Source of the DNA: Burkholderiaceae bacterium
Lineage (GTDB): Bacteria > Pseudomonadota > Gammaproteobacteria > Burkholderiales > Burkholderiaceae
Reading direction: 5' to 3'
NCBI GenBank assembly: GCA_018261955.1
Contig: JAGTRK010000004.1
Coordinates: forward strand, 62,001-126,000
Length of the DNA stretch: 64,000 bases
The position numbers and the translations under genes were made by a program. Shown here piece by piece: positions 47,480 through 57,013 of this stretch (positions are counted from its first letter, which is position 1; every line of letters starts with the position of its first letter). The notes under the pieces were generated by a model. It was not told the DNA's origin. It ran no database searches and was given only the letters and a program-made list of their open reading frames with translations.

Positions 47480-48691
47480 ATGAAGTCCGCCCAAGCCAGT
47501 TTTAAAGCCACATTGCTGTTCGGTGTTTGCGCCAGTTTGTTGGCGTGTTCCACCCCTGAAATTCAAAAAATGTCTGCTATGGACGCGGTCAAATTTGGCA
47601 ACACCCAGTTTTTTGAAATGCCCAATTACCGTTTTGACATGAATGCTAAATTGCTCGATTTGCGCGTGACCGATAAAGGCAATAACCCAAAAACCGCCAG
47701 TTTTAATAAATACATGAATTATTTTGGCAAACATTTGACGTTTGGCAGTTCGGGGGTAATTGATACTGAAAATCAGCAGTTCCAGATGATTCCCAGTTAT
47801 GGATTTCAATCAAAAAATGCCAATGTCAGCATTCGCTTTCCAATCGTATACGATCACAAGCAAAAATTATTGTTTGCTGATTTATCGGCTTTGTCAGGTT
47901 TACTCACTGACGTAGAGAATGAAGGAAAATATTCGAAATTCAGCACCGCAAACCTACCTATTCCCGCAGATGCCGATGTCAAATTGGTTCAACTGATGCG
48001 CAAATACGCCACGGTGTTTTATGATGATTTAAAACCAGAAGCCTTTATTGACCTGCCGCTCACCGATGCAGACCGTGCACAAAAAGCCGTGCGCAAAATT
48101 CAAGTGACCCTCAAACCACAGGAAGCCTTGGAGAAATTCCCCATGATGTTGCAAGACATTGCAGGGGTATTTACCCAAGAGGGTCAAAAACCCCTCACAC
48201 CATTGCCCGACACAGCCATTGCTGAAATGAAAAGCGAATTGAGCAAAATGCTCGGCGAGAACTCCAAAGATATCTACTCAATCGCCTTTAACCGCGCGGG
48301 GCAAATCGTGTCAATGAACGCCAACTCAACGTATGAAATGGATTTGTCAAAAATAGGCAAAAATGACGCTTCCATAGAGGAAACCGATGCGCCTGCCCCT
48401 ATGATGAACATGCGTTTTAACGTGAATATGACCGTCTCAGACATCGGTAAGGCCAAACTGATTGACCCGCCCACAACTGAGAACACGGTGGATGGCAAAG
48501 AAAATTTTAAAGGTGGACTGTTCGGTAGTCTATTGGGAGAGAAAAACGATGAGGGCGATGAGGGGTTAGCCTCGAATGAAGTCACAGCAGATGCCACCGA
48601 AGTAGATGCCGCCACCGCAGTCAGTGCGGCCGCAGAAGACGCTACCAAAGCAGTGAGCAAACCTGTGCACAAGAAAGCGCGTCGAAAATAA
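47480..48691 (+). CDS. Unrecognised lipoprotein
   Basis: A 403-residue protein I cannot assign to a family. A lipobox LLAC places the lipidated Cys at residue 23, and the residues after it are Ser-Thr, so an outer-membrane location is likely. The body (about 40-320) is a soluble mixed fold with no motif I know. The C-terminal 60 residues are acidic and then Ala/Lys-rich, ending KPVHKKARRK, which could touch peptidoglycan or nucleic acid. It stands alone between divergent frr and a convergent small gene, and a bidirectional terminator follows. Confidence 0.8.
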   Translation: MKSAQASFKATLLFGVCASLLACSTPEIQKMSAMDAVKFGNTQFFEMPNYRFDMNAKLLDLRVTDKGNNPKTASFNKYMNYFGKHLTFGSSGVIDTENQQFQMIPSYGFQSKNANVSIRFPIVYDHKQKLLFADLSALSGLLTDVENEGKYSKFSTANLPIPADADVKLVQLMRKYATVFYDDLKPEAFIDLPLTDADRAQKAVRKIQVTLKPQEALEKFPMMLQDIAGVFTQEGQKPLTPLPDTAIAEMKSELSKMLGENSKDIYSIAFNRAGQIVSMNANSTYEMDLSKIGKNDASIEETDAPAPMMNMRFNVNMTVSDIGKAKLIDPPTTENTVDGKENFKGGLFGSLLGEKNDEGDEGLASNEVTADATEVDAATAVSAAAEDATKAVSKPVHKKARRK

Positions 48692-48732
48692 CCCACGCGC
48701 CGTGCTCAGCCCTGCAGTATGCGCGGTATGCG

Positions 48733-48762
48733 AAAAGGGCAGATTGATTCTGCCCCTTTTGT
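48733..48762. terminator. Bidirectional terminator
   Basis: AAAAGGGCAGA (48733-48743) pairs with TCTGCCCCTTTT (48749-48760) with one bulged base. T-runs result on both strands. It lies between the convergent lipoprotein gene and the small secreted-protein gene. Confidence 0.75.
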
Positions 48763-48791
48763 TTACACTCATTTTTCCTGCAACTTAACTT

Positions 48792-49187
48792 TTATTGCCA
48801 GTAATATTTGGCACTACAACTTAAAGCGGTCTGCTTCACCTCGGGGCGCGCAAACATTTTTTCGCCCACCGTCCGCATGTTTTGTCGTTGGCGCATTTGC
48901 TGCCAAAAGTTGTCACGCTCAGCTGGTGAAAGACTTTGATACACATCGTGCATCACACATTGACAGGTGTATTGCAATTGCGCAGCGGGCATATTCAATT
49001 TAGATATATACGGATTACTCGGTGCTTGCGCCACACAGGTTTGTGCAGCGAGGTTTTGCCATGTGCGCGCATGATTCACAGATGTGCGCACAGCAGCTTC
49101 ATCCGCTTGTGCCATCGTAAAAACGCACAACATGACACCCGCAACCCAACATCTGCGCACAACCGTTGCAACAGCCACAACAGCCAT
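48792..49187 (-). CDS. Small secreted cysteine-containing protein
   Basis: A 131-residue protein with a signal peptide (VAGVMLCVFTMAQA, cleavage near residue 29). The mature part has four cysteines (QTCVAQ, YTCQCV, LSCSAK), an even number that fits periplasmic disulfides, and a helical LSPAERDNFWQQMRQRQ stretch. I do not recognise the family. Its ATG overlaps the stop of the DUF2799 gene by one base (TGATG), so the two are translationally coupled and probably work together in the envelope. Confidence 0.7.
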   Translation of the reverse strand: MAVVAVATVVRRCWVAGVMLCVFTMAQADEAAVRTSVNHARTWQNLAAQTCVAQAPSNPYISKLNMPAAQLQYTCQCVMHDVYQSLSPAERDNFWQQMRQRQNMRTVGEKMFARPEVKQTALSCSAKYYWQ

Positions 49188-49711
49188 CACCAACCGCCGC
49201 GCACAAACCCACGAAAATGTGAGTGGCGATTGTAGTAACGCCCACCCCAGAATGGGTCAAAAAATGGATCATAAAAGAAACGATAACGCGGATAATCGTA
49301 ATAATATGGGTCAGGTCGTGGGTGTGCGTCGTTGTATTGCTTGAGCGCGTAGAGGTACTCTTTGAGGAAAGGCGCTTCATTTTCTTTTGGACAAACGCCC
49401 AAATACGTTTCACCCAGCAAGCCCACACGCTCACCATTGGCTGGCGTACAGTACTCAGCCAAACCTTCTTGGTAGGCTTTAAGGTAAGCGTTTTTAAACG
49501 CTCCCACATCGCTCAAACTGCCATTGGATTGACAGGTCGTGATGATGTTATTGGCATTCTCCGTGGTGCGCCCCGAACGCCCGTCCAACAAACCTTGGCT
49601 TTGCGGATTGACAGTTTTACACTGTTCAGGTGTGAGCGTCGCACACCCAGTGACCAACAATAGCAATGCCCCACCCAATGCCAGCCCCAATAATTTTTTC
49701 ATAGTGTTCAT
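49187..49711 (-). CDS. DUF2799-type lipoprotein
   Basis: A 174-residue lipoprotein with the lipobox LVTGC (Cys23). The segment DGRSGRT, the repeated EYC/GVCP cysteines and the YQEGLAEYCTPANG stretch match the DUF2799 family pattern. The C-terminal 45 residues are extraordinarily rich in Tyr, Phe, Arg and Pro (PYYYDYPRYRFFYDPFFDPF). GGAGG precedes the ATG, which lies 16 bases after the ftsK stop, so it may be co-transcribed with ftsK. Function unknown; an outer-membrane location is inferred. Confidence 0.8.
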   Translation of the reverse strand: MNTMKKLLGLALGGALLLLVTGCATLTPEQCKTVNPQSQGLLDGRSGRTTENANNIITTCQSNGSLSDVGAFKNAYLKAYQEGLAEYCTPANGERVGLLGETYLGVCPKENEAPFLKEYLYALKQYNDAHPRPDPYYYDYPRYRFFYDPFFDPFWGGRYYNRHSHFRGFVRGGW

Positions 49712-49727
49712 CCCAACCTCCAACGGA

Positions 49728-52040
49728 TTATTCTGAATGCTTGGGCGCGAGGATTTCGCGAGAGCCATTGCTCTGCATGGGTGATACCACGCCCGAGCGT
49801 TCCATCTGTTCCAGCAGTCGCGCCGAACGGTTATAACCAATGCGAAATTCGCGTTGCACCGAAGAAATCGATGCCTTCTGAGTACGCACGATAAACGCCA
49901 CCGCTTGGTCATACAACGGATCGGCTTCGCCATCGGCATCTTCACCGCCCTCACCATTTTCGCCCGCTCCACCTGTTAGAACGTCCTCAATGTAATTTGG
50001 TTGACTGTGCGCTTTTAAGAATTCCGCCACGCGAATGACTTCTTCGTCCGACGCAAATGCGCCGTGCACGCGCACAGGCAAGCCCGAACCTGGTGGCAAA
50101 TACAACATGTCGCCCTGCCCCAACAAGGCTTCTGCACCCTGTTGGTCTAAAATCGTGCGCGAATCAATTTTGCTCGAGACTTGGAAAGCAATGCGTGTCG
50201 GCACATTGGCTTTAATCAAGCCCGTAATCACATCCACACTCGGACGTTGGGTGGCGAGGATGAGGTGAATGCCTGCGGCGCGGGCTTTTTGCGCAATCCG
50301 CGCAATCAACTCTTCAATTTTCTTACCAACCACCATCATAAGGTCAGCCAACTCATCAATCACCACGACAATCAGTGGCATTTTTTCGAGCGGCTCAGGT
50401 GCATCGGGTGTCAGGCTAAACGGATTGGGAATATGCTCACCTTTGGCATGAGCCTCGTCAATTTTTTTATTGAACCCAGCCACACCCCGCGCGCCGAGCA
50501 CGCTCATCAATTTATAGCGTCGCTCCATTTCGCCAACCACCCAATTGAGCGCGTGCCCCGCTTGGCGCATATCGGTGACCACAGGGCAAAGCAAATGAGC
50601 AATATCCGCATACACACTCATTTCCAACATTTTCGGATCAATCAAAATCAAGCGCACTTGCTCGGGTGTGGCACGATACAACAGCGACAAAATCATGGTG
50701 TTGATGCCGACCGATTTACCCGAACCCGTCGTGCCTGCGACCAATAAATGCGGCATTTTCGCCAAATCCGCGACCACAGGATTGCCCCCAATGTCTTTCC
50801 CAAGCGCAACTGTGAGCAAAGAACTCGCATCGTGGTACACTTGCGAGCCTATGATTTCAGACAGGCGCACAATTTGGCGTTTTGGATTGGGCAATTCCAA
50901 AGCCATGTAATTTTTGCCAGGGATGGTTTCGACCACACGAATCGACACCAAAGCCAGTGAGCGCGCCAAATCCTTAGACAGATTGACGATTTGACTGCCC
51001 TTAACCCCTGTCGCAGGCTCAATTTCATAGCGCGTCACCACAGGACCTGGGTAGGCGGCAACCACTTGAACTTCAACCCCAAAATCACGGAGTTTTTTCT
51101 CAATCAGGCGCGAATTAAATTCGAGTGTCTCGTGCGCCACGCTTTCTTGATTGCGCTCCGCCACATCCAACAACGCCAATTCGGGTAAAGAGGAATTGCT
51201 CAACTCAGAGAACAAAGGCGTTTGCTTTTCTTTCTGACTGCGCGTGGATTGAGCGACGGGTGGCGCAGGTGGCTCGATGTGGACGGGGAAGGTTTTTTCA
51301 GCGCGGATTTTCTCTTGCACCAACTCGCGCTCGCGCACAGCGACTTGCGCCACGCCGACTTTTTCATCTTGTTTCTTGTCAAAGTACGACCATGCACCGA
51401 GCACGAATTGTTCAATCGCCTCGCCAATGCCTTCGCTCACGCTCAACCACGAAAAATTAAACAGCCAACTCAAACCCGCCGCAAACAGCACTGCGAGAAA
51501 CAGCGTCGTGAAGATGTGTCCAATCACCAGTGTCAAACCCTTGGCAATCGCTTCACCCAACACGCCCCCATGCTCATACGGCAACGCGACATTCCAACCA
51601 ACCGTGTGCATATACTCCAAGCCCACGCTGGTGAGCAGCACCACAACAAAGCCCAAGCGAAACAACAGCGTGTCTCTCGACTCGTTTTGTTGTTTGAACG
51701 CAGCGCGCTCCTGCGCAGTCAACAAACTCATCTGTGAGGTACGGCGCATCCCGCGATAAATCGCCCACGCACACAGCAGCACCCACCAATACGCCGACAA
51801 ACCAAACACATACAACAAGGCTGCAGAAACCCATGCACCGAGACTGCCGACCCAGTTTTGAATCCCTACCTGCCCAGAACTGGCTTGAAAAAACGAGGGG
51901 TCATGCACATCAAAACTCACCAACATTGCCAGCAAAGTCACGCCGAGCAAGGCCAACACCATCCATTTGACCTCTCGCAACAGTTGATTGGCGCGATCAG
52001 ACAAGGTGGGTGCTTTAAAAATTTCGGGTTTGCTGCTCAT
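49728..52040 (-). CDS. ftsK: DNA translocase FtsK
   Basis: A 770-residue septal translocase. Four transmembrane segments occupy about residues 28-200, followed by a short linker (about 200-290) and the motor domain with Walker [13 protein letters not shown] (near 425) and Walker [15 protein letters not shown] (near 545). The C-terminal winged-helix gamma domain ([20 protein letters not shown]) reads KOPS sites. It clears chromosomes from the closing septum and activates XerCD. It is followed by the DUF2799 lipoprotein gene. The linker is much shorter than in E. coli (1329 residues), as is common outside enterics. Confidence 0.97.
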   Translation of the reverse strand: MSSKPEIFKAPTLSDRANQLLREVKWMVLALLGVTLLAMLVSFDVHDPSFFQASSGQVGIQNWVGSLGAWVSAALLYVFGLSAYWWVLLCAWAIYRGMRRTSQMSLLTAQERAAFKQQNESRDTLLFRLGFVVVLLTSVGLEYMHTVGWNVALPYEHGGVLGEAIAKGLTLVIGHIFTTLFLAVLFAAGLSWLFNFSWLSVSEGIGEAIEQFVLGAWSYFDKKQDEKVGVAQVAVRERELVQEKIRAEKTFPVHIEPPAPPVAQSTRSQKEKQTPLFSELSNSSLPELALLDVAERNQESVAHETLEFNSRLIEKKLRDFGVEVQVVAAYPGPVVTRYEIEPATGVKGSQIVNLSKDLARSLALVSIRVVETIPGKNYMALELPNPKRQIVRLSEIIGSQVYHDASSLLTVALGKDIGGNPVVADLAKMPHLLVAGTTGSGKSVGINTMILSLLYRATPEQVRLILIDPKMLEMSVYADIAHLLCPVVTDMRQAGHALNWVVGEMERRYKLMSVLGARGVAGFNKKIDEAHAKGEHIPNPFSLTPDAPEPLEKMPLIVVVIDELADLMMVVGKKIEELIARIAQKARAAGIHLILATQRPSVDVITGLIKANVPTRIAFQVSSKIDSRTILDQQGAEALLGQGDMLYLPPGSGLPVRVHGAFASDEEVIRVAEFLKAHSQPNYIEDVLTGGAGENGEGGEDADGEADPLYDQAVAFIVRTQKASISSVQREFRIGYNRSARLLEQMERSGVVSPMQSNGSREILAPKHSE

Positions 52041-52136
52041 GGGAAATACCTGTACGCGGTGAAATGGCTTATATTCTAACGTGATACGATAAAAACCGCA
52101 GGGAAATTGATGATTTTATTCAATTTTAATCACGCA

Positions 52137-52166
52137 TAAAAAAACCCAAACCGAGCGGCTTGGGTT
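52137..52166 (-). terminator. Rho-independent terminator after lysA
   Basis: On the minus strand AACCCAAGCCG pairs with CGGTTTGGGTT (one G-T pair, very short loop), followed by seven T residues. It lies 18 bases past the lysA stop. Confidence 0.88.
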
Positions 52167-52183
52167 GGCTTGTCATTCTGTTT

Positions 52184-53446
52184 TTACAATTCCAAAGCCC
52201 ACAAATCCGACAAAACTTCTCGCCGACGAATCACACACACTTCAGAACCATCGACCAAGACCTCCGCCGCACGTGCACGCGTGTTGTAGTTCGATGCCAT
52301 GCTAAAGCCATACGCACCCGCCGAGAGCACTGCGAGCACATCGCCCTGCGCCACTGCCAGTGTGCGCTCGCGCGCCAACCAATCGCTTGTTTCGCACACA
52401 GGGCCCACCACATCGTAGGTTTGCGCTGCATTTGCGTCACGTACCGTACAATTTTCCACGCCCATCCACGCCTCATACAGCGATGGACGCAGTAAATCAT
52501 TCATCCCCGCATCGACAATGCAGAAGTTTTTTTCCTCAGTGGGTTTGAGGTATTCGACCTTGGTCAACAGCACACAGGCATTCGCCACCAGTGAACGCCC
52601 AGGTTCAAACATCAAATCCTGCGTCAACCCTGCTTCACGCAAGCCTTGCAAAGACTGCTCAATCAAAGCACTCGGCAACGGTGGGGTTTCGTCCTGATAA
52701 CGCACGCCCAAACCACCGCCCAAATCAATGTGTTTGAGTACGATACCCACATCAGCCAATTGTTTGACCAAATCGAATAAACGGTTTTGTGCATCAAGAA
52801 ATGGTGAGAGTTCGGTGATTTGCGAGCCAATGTGGTAATCAATCCCAATAATCTCCAAGCCCGATAACTGTGCGGCCTGCTGATACACCGCCAACGCATC
52901 GGTGTGCGAAATGCCAAATTTATTGGCTTTCAAACCTGTGGAAATATACGGATGGGTTTTGGCATCGACATCAGGGTTGACGCGCAATGAAATCGGCGCG
53001 CGTTTGTCCAAGCGACTGGCGATGGCATGAATGCGCTGCAACTCAGGCACGGATTCAACGTTAAAGCAAAAAATCCCTTGCGTGAGTGCGAATTCGATTT
53101 CGCGTTCCGACTTGGCCACACCCGAAAAAACAATGCGATTGGCGGGCACACCAACCGCCAAAACACGGGCAATTTCGCCCTCGGAAACCGTATCAAAAAA
53201 CGCGCCACGCTCGGCAAACAAGCGCAAAATCGATAAATTCGAGCAGGCTTTCACTGCGTAGCACACATGTATTTGACGCTCATTCTCAGGGTATTCCCAC
53301 GCCGACCAAGCGTCTTGTAACGCGGCTTTTGAATACACATACACAGGCGTGCCGAATGCACGCGCGACATCATTAAGAGCCGCCTCTTCTAAATACAGTG
53401 CATCACCGCGCTGGGTTAAATGGGTTACTGGGTATAAATCACTCAT
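52184..53446 (-). CDS. lysA: Diaminopimelate decarboxylase
   Basis: A 420-residue PLP enzyme of the alanine-racemase fold III group. The PLP lysine sits in CYAVKACSNL (near residue 68), with GGGLGVRY for phosphate binding and the C-terminal GPVCETSDWLA and GAYGFSMASNYN motifs for the dimer active site. It makes lysine from meso-DAP. Its ATG overlaps the lptM stop (ATGA), and the lptM-lysA arrangement opposite cyaY is shared across beta- and gammaproteobacteria. Confidence 0.98.
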   Translation of the reverse strand: MSDLYPVTHLTQRGDALYLEEAALNDVARAFGTPVYVYSKAALQDAWSAWEYPENERQIHVCYAVKACSNLSILRLFAERGAFFDTVSEGEIARVLAVGVPANRIVFSGVAKSEREIEFALTQGIFCFNVESVPELQRIHAIASRLDKRAPISLRVNPDVDAKTHPYISTGLKANKFGISHTDALAVYQQAAQLSGLEIIGIDYHIGSQITELSPFLDAQNRLFDLVKQLADVGIVLKHIDLGGGLGVRYQDETPPLPSALIEQSLQGLREAGLTQDLMFEPGRSLVANACVLLTKVEYLKPTEEKNFCIVDAGMNDLLRPSLYEAWMGVENCTVRDANAAQTYDVVGPVCETSDWLARERTLAVAQGDVLAVLSAGAYGFSMASNYNTRARAAEVLVDGSEVCVIRRREVLSDLWALEL

Positions 53447-53670
53447 GGATTCACGACTTTCTTGTTCATGGGTATTGGGGTGCTCGTGGCATTGGGCACG
53501 CCAGGTGTGGCTGTAGAATCATTTGAATTTTCTGTGGCTGGGGCTGCGCGTGTCGGTTCAACAACACTCGGTGGCAGATACAAAGGGCCTTTGTAACCAC
53601 AGGCAGACAAAACCACTGAAACCATCAGCGGCACACACAGGGGTCGGCAGGATGATGTGCGCGTATTCAT
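53443..53670 (-). CDS. lptM: LptM (YifL-type) small lipoprotein
   Basis: A 75-residue lipoprotein. The lipobox VLSAC (Cys24) is followed by the LptM signature CGYKGPLYLPP, then a low-complexity Thr/Ser/Pro/Asn tail. In E. coli LptM helps LptD-LptE mature by promoting correct LptD disulfides, which ties it functionally to lptD at 3.3 kb in this window. The ATG used gives a proper lipoprotein signal. Its stop overlaps the lysA start. The divergent cyaY starts only 40 bases away, so the two promoters must overlap. Confidence 0.92.
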   Translation of the reverse strand: MNTRTSSCRPLCVPLMVSVVLSACGYKGPLYLPPSVVEPTRAAPATENSNDSTATPGVPNATSTPIPMNKKVVNP

Positions 53671-53710
53671 ATATAATCCATCACATAAAGTAAACATCAA
53701 AGGCGACATT

Positions 53711-54007
53711 ATGACGGAAACCGAGTATTTACAACAGACCCAAATCCTATTTAATGCGGTCATGACACACATCGAAGACAATTACCCCGACTTGGACGCA
53801 CAAAGCCAAGGCGCGATTGTGGAAATCGAAAACGATGAGGGTCAAAAAATCATCATCAACCAACAAACCCCGATGCAAGAGGTTTGGCTCGCCGCGCGCT
53901 CAGGTGGCTATCATTTTAAATGGAACGGCGCTAATTGGGTCAATACCCGCGATGGTGCGGATTTTTGGGGATTTTTAAATGTGGCTGTGGCGCAAATCAA
54001 TACTTAA
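53711..54007 (+). CDS. cyaY: Frataxin-like protein CyaY
   Basis: A 98-residue frataxin homologue, starting MTETEYLQQTQILFNAVMTH. The acidic first helix (HIEDNYPDLDAQ) supplies the iron-binding surface, and the beta-sheet signature NKQTP.xEiWLAxxxGG is seen as NQQTPMQEVWLAARSGGYHF. It tunes Fe-S cluster assembly by IscS. The in-frame codons above the ATG overlap the divergent lptM start and were not used. It converges with the HtrA-like gene across a hairpin. Confidence 0.95.
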   Translation: MTETEYLQQTQILFNAVMTHIEDNYPDLDAQSQGAIVEIENDEGQKIIINQQTPMQEVWLAARSGGYHFKWNGANWVNTRDGADFWGFLNVAVAQINT

Positions 54008-54016
54008 ACTTAAATC

Positions 54017-54045
54017 AACCAAGGTGCAACGTTCGCACCTTGGTT
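54017..54045. terminator. Hairpin between convergent cyaY and HtrA-like gene
   Basis: An 11-base perfect stem (54017-54027 with 54035-54045) and 7-base loop lie between the two convergent genes. There is no long T-run on either strand, so it may be a weak bidirectional terminator or an mRNA-stabilising hairpin. Confidence 0.6.
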
Positions 54046-54066
54046 ACCCACACATCAAACTGATGG

Positions 54067-55233
54067 TTATTTGGCTTGTCCCACAGTGACATCTAAATTC
54101 AAACTGCGTTTGTCACGCCATACTTCCAACTGCAACTGTGTGCTCGGCTTTGCCTGACCCACGCTGCGTGCGAAATCACTGACTGATTCAATCGCGACAT
54201 TATTGACTCGGGTCACCACGTCGCCCGTTTGTATGCCAGCCTGCGCCGCAGGTGAGTTGGATTCGACTTGCGTAATCACCACGCCTTGCGCTTTGGTCAA
54301 ACCCAATGACGACATATTTTCTTCGGTCACAGGTGCAATCCCGACACCGATGCGCCCATGCTCAACCTTGCCATTGGTTCGCAGTTGCTCGGCCACTTTG
54401 AGTACATCGTTAATCGGTATCGCCAGTGCCACGCCTGAAAACGCGCCGCTCGGTGAGAGAATTTGTGAGTTGATGCCAATCACCTCGCCATACACATTGA
54501 CCAAGGGACCGCCTGAGTTACCGGGATTGACCGCCGCATCGGTTTGAATGAACGACATATAATCGCCCGTATCACGGTTGATGGCACTGACCACGCCAGC
54601 GGTGATGGTGTTTTTCAGCCCAAATGGCGAGCCCACCGCCATCACCCATTCGCCCACACGCAGTTTATCGGAATTGGCCATTTTTAAAAACGGCAAGCCC
54701 GTCGCGTCGATTTTAATCACCGCCACATCGCTGCGCTCATCCGAGCCGATGACTTTGGCTTTGAACTCGCGTTTATCGGGCAGGATGACGGTGAGCGTAC
54801 TCGCACCATTGACCACGTGGTAATTGGTTAGTATATAACCATCACTTGAAGTAATGAAACCCGAACCTTCCCCAGACAGACGCTCAGTCGGCGCGTTGGC
54901 ATTGGGCGCAGAGGGTTTGACATTGCAAATCGGCACATCAGGCCAAATTTGGCAAATCGGATGGTTGCGCATATCGGGGATGGATTGCGTTTGAACCGTT
55001 TCACTCACACGAATATTCACTACCGCGGGCGCGACAAAATCCACCAAACGCGTGAAGTCAGGCAATCCTGTGACCAAAGGCGCACCTGTTTGTCCTTCGG
55101 CAGGTGTGGCGATGCTTGAGGTTGGCGCACTCGTCACAGTGGTTGGCTTGGATTCCTGCGCGTGACAGCCGCTCAATGCGCCACTGAGTGCAAAAAGCGC
55201 AGCCAACAAAACAGACCATGTGGTTTTTTGCAT
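54067..55233 (-). CDS. HtrA-family serine protease with one PDZ domain, predicted lipoprotein
   Basis: A 388-residue periplasmic protease. The catalytic triad is intact: His139 (TNYHVV), Asp169 (RSDVAV) and Ser240 (NPGNSGGP). A single PDZ domain follows (about 285-388), giving a DegS-like layout, not the two-PDZ DegP/MucD layout. The N-terminus reads LSGALSGC with Cys23, a plausible lipobox, so it may be lipid-anchored, unlike DegS, which has a membrane helix. AAGGAGT precedes the ATG used. It may start the RseA cascade that RseP (42.5 kb) continues; that link is inference. Confidence 0.9.
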   Translation of the reverse strand: MQKTTWSVLLAALFALSGALSGCHAQESKPTTVTSAPTSSIATPAEGQTGAPLVTGLPDFTRLVDFVAPAVVNIRVSETVQTQSIPDMRNHPICQIWPDVPICNVKPSAPNANAPTERLSGEGSGFITSSDGYILTNYHVVNGASTLTVILPDKREFKAKVIGSDERSDVAVIKIDATGLPFLKMANSDKLRVGEWVMAVGSPFGLKNTITAGVVSAINRDTGDYMSFIQTDAAVNPGNSGGPLVNVYGEVIGINSQILSPSGAFSGVALAIPINDVLKVAEQLRTNGKVEHGRIGVGIAPVTEENMSSLGLTKAQGVVITQVESNSPAAQAGIQTGDVVTRVNNVAIESVSDFARSVGQAKPSTQLQLEVWRDKRSLNLDVTVGQAK

Positions 55234-55500
55234 GGGGACTCCTTGGTTAAAAACAGTCACGATGGATTATGCTCAACGGGTTTGGATAAAATATGGATGA
55301 CCCAGCGAAATTCAAGTGGTTTGCTCTGAACCAAAGTTGTGACACATCATCGCGCAATTGCAATCATTTGGTGCATTTGGAAATGCTCACGCACTAACTT
55401 TAGGCAACTTGTACATCTATTGTGCGCAGATGCCTTTACTTTGAACAGTTCTCTCGTGCATAATCTGTTCATCTTCATCTCACTGCCGAGGTCAACGCTT

Positions 55501-56919
55501 ATGAATATGCCCACTCGTTTTTACAATGAAATGTTTGCCGATGATGGTGCTGTTCGTCCTCATTATGGTCCGATGAATGACTGGCTCAAACAACAAACCT
55601 CTGAAATCATCGCTGAAAAGCGTCGCCAAGCCGACTTAATGTTTCACAAAGTGGGCATCACCTTTGCGGTGTATGGCGAGGAGGATGGTGCGGAGCGTTT
55701 GATTCCGTTCGACATCATTCCGCGCGTGTTTCCAAAATCCGAATGGTCGGCTTTAGAGCGCGGTTTGCGCCAACGCGTGCAAACCCTCAATATGTTTTTG
55801 CACGATGTGTATCACGAGCAAAACATTCTCAAAGCGGGCATCATTCCGCCCGACCGTATTTTTAACAATGCCCAATACCGCCCCGAAATGCAAGGGGTCA
55901 ATGTTGCACGACAAATCTACTCGCACATCAGCGGGATTGACATCGTGCGCGCAGGCGAAGGCGAGTTTTATGTGTTGGAGGACAATCTGCGCGTGCCATC
56001 GGGCGTGTCCTACATGCTCGAAGACCGCAAAATGATGATGCGCCTGTTCCCAGAATTGTTCTCGCAATACAAAGTCGCTCCCGTGGCGCACTACCCCGAT
56101 ATGTTGCTCGATACCCTGCGCAGTGTTGCGCCAAGTGGGATTGACAACCCAACTGTGGTGGTGATGACCCCAGGTGCGTACAACAGCGCGTATTTTGAGC
56201 ACGCCTTCCTTGCGCAGCAAATGGGGGTGGAATTGGTCGAGGGACAAGACCTATTCGTCGATGATTTACACGTCTATATGCGCACCACACGCGGACCCAA
56301 GCGTGTTGATGTGATTTACCGTCGTATTGATGACGACTACCTTGATCCATTGGCGTTTCGTGCCGATTCGAGTTTGGGTGTACCGGGATTGCTCAATTGC
56401 TACCGAGCAGGTCATGTGACCTTGACCAATGCGATAGGCACAGGCGTGGCCGATGACAAATCAATTTACCCATTCGTGCCTGATATGATTCGCTTTTATC
56501 TGTCGGAAGAACCCATTTTGCACAATGTGCCGACCTTCCAGTGCCGCAAGCCAGACGAGCTCGAATACACACTGGCGAATTTGGACAAACTCGTGGTCAA
56601 AGAAACCCACGGCGCGGGTGGCTATGGGATGTTGGTCGGTCCTGCGGCGAGCAAGGCAGAAATTGAAGAATTCCGCCGAGTGTTGATTGACAAACCTGAG
56701 CAGTATATTTCGCAACCGACATTGGCATTGTCCACTTGCCCAACCTATGTCGATAGTGGCATCGCACCGCGCCACATTGACCTGCGTCCGTTTGTGTTGT
56801 CGGGCAAAGAAGTACAACTCGCCCCAGGTGGCTTGACCCGCGTGGCTTTGAAAGAAGGCTCGTTGGTGGTCAACTCATCGCAAGGCGGTGGCACGAAAGA
56901 CACTTGGGTATTGGAATAA
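55501..56919 (+). CDS. Circularly permuted ATP-grasp protein (DUF404/DUF407 type)
   Basis: A 472-residue protein of the circularly permuted type 2 ATP-grasp family. Family landmarks are FDIIPRVFPKSEW near residue 63, VLEDNLRVPSGVSYMLEDR (about 158-176), and the C-terminal KETHGAGGYGMLVGP and DLRPFVLSG, which supply ATP and metal contacts. It is expected to form a peptide-like or amide bond, but the substrate is unknown. The alpha-E gene follows after about 95 bases and the transglutaminase-like gene after that, the widespread three-gene set. Upstream codons in frame lack support. Confidence 0.92.
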   Translation: MNMPTRFYNEMFADDGAVRPHYGPMNDWLKQQTSEIIAEKRRQADLMFHKVGITFAVYGEEDGAERLIPFDIIPRVFPKSEWSALERGLRQRVQTLNMFLHDVYHEQNILKAGIIPPDRIFNNAQYRPEMQGVNVARQIYSHISGIDIVRAGEGEFYVLEDNLRVPSGVSYMLEDRKMMMRLFPELFSQYKVAPVAHYPDMLLDTLRSVAPSGIDNPTVVVMTPGAYNSAYFEHAFLAQQMGVELVEGQDLFVDDLHVYMRTTRGPKRVDVIYRRIDDDYLDPLAFRADSSLGVPGLLNCYRAGHVTLTNAIGTGVADDKSIYPFVPDMIRFYLSEEPILHNVPTFQCRKPDELEYTLANLDKLVVKETHGAGGYGMLVGPAASKAEIEEFRRVLIDKPEQYISQPTLALSTCPTYVDSGIAPRHIDLRPFVLSGKEVQLAPGGLTRVALKEGSLVVNSSQGGGTKDTWVLE

Positions 56920-57013
56920 TTCAAAAAGTAAAAACCAACTTTTTTACAAGTTTAAAATTGATGCGCGGAAACTCCGCACATAAACATTAGAACAAAAGCA
57001 TTGGAATATTATT

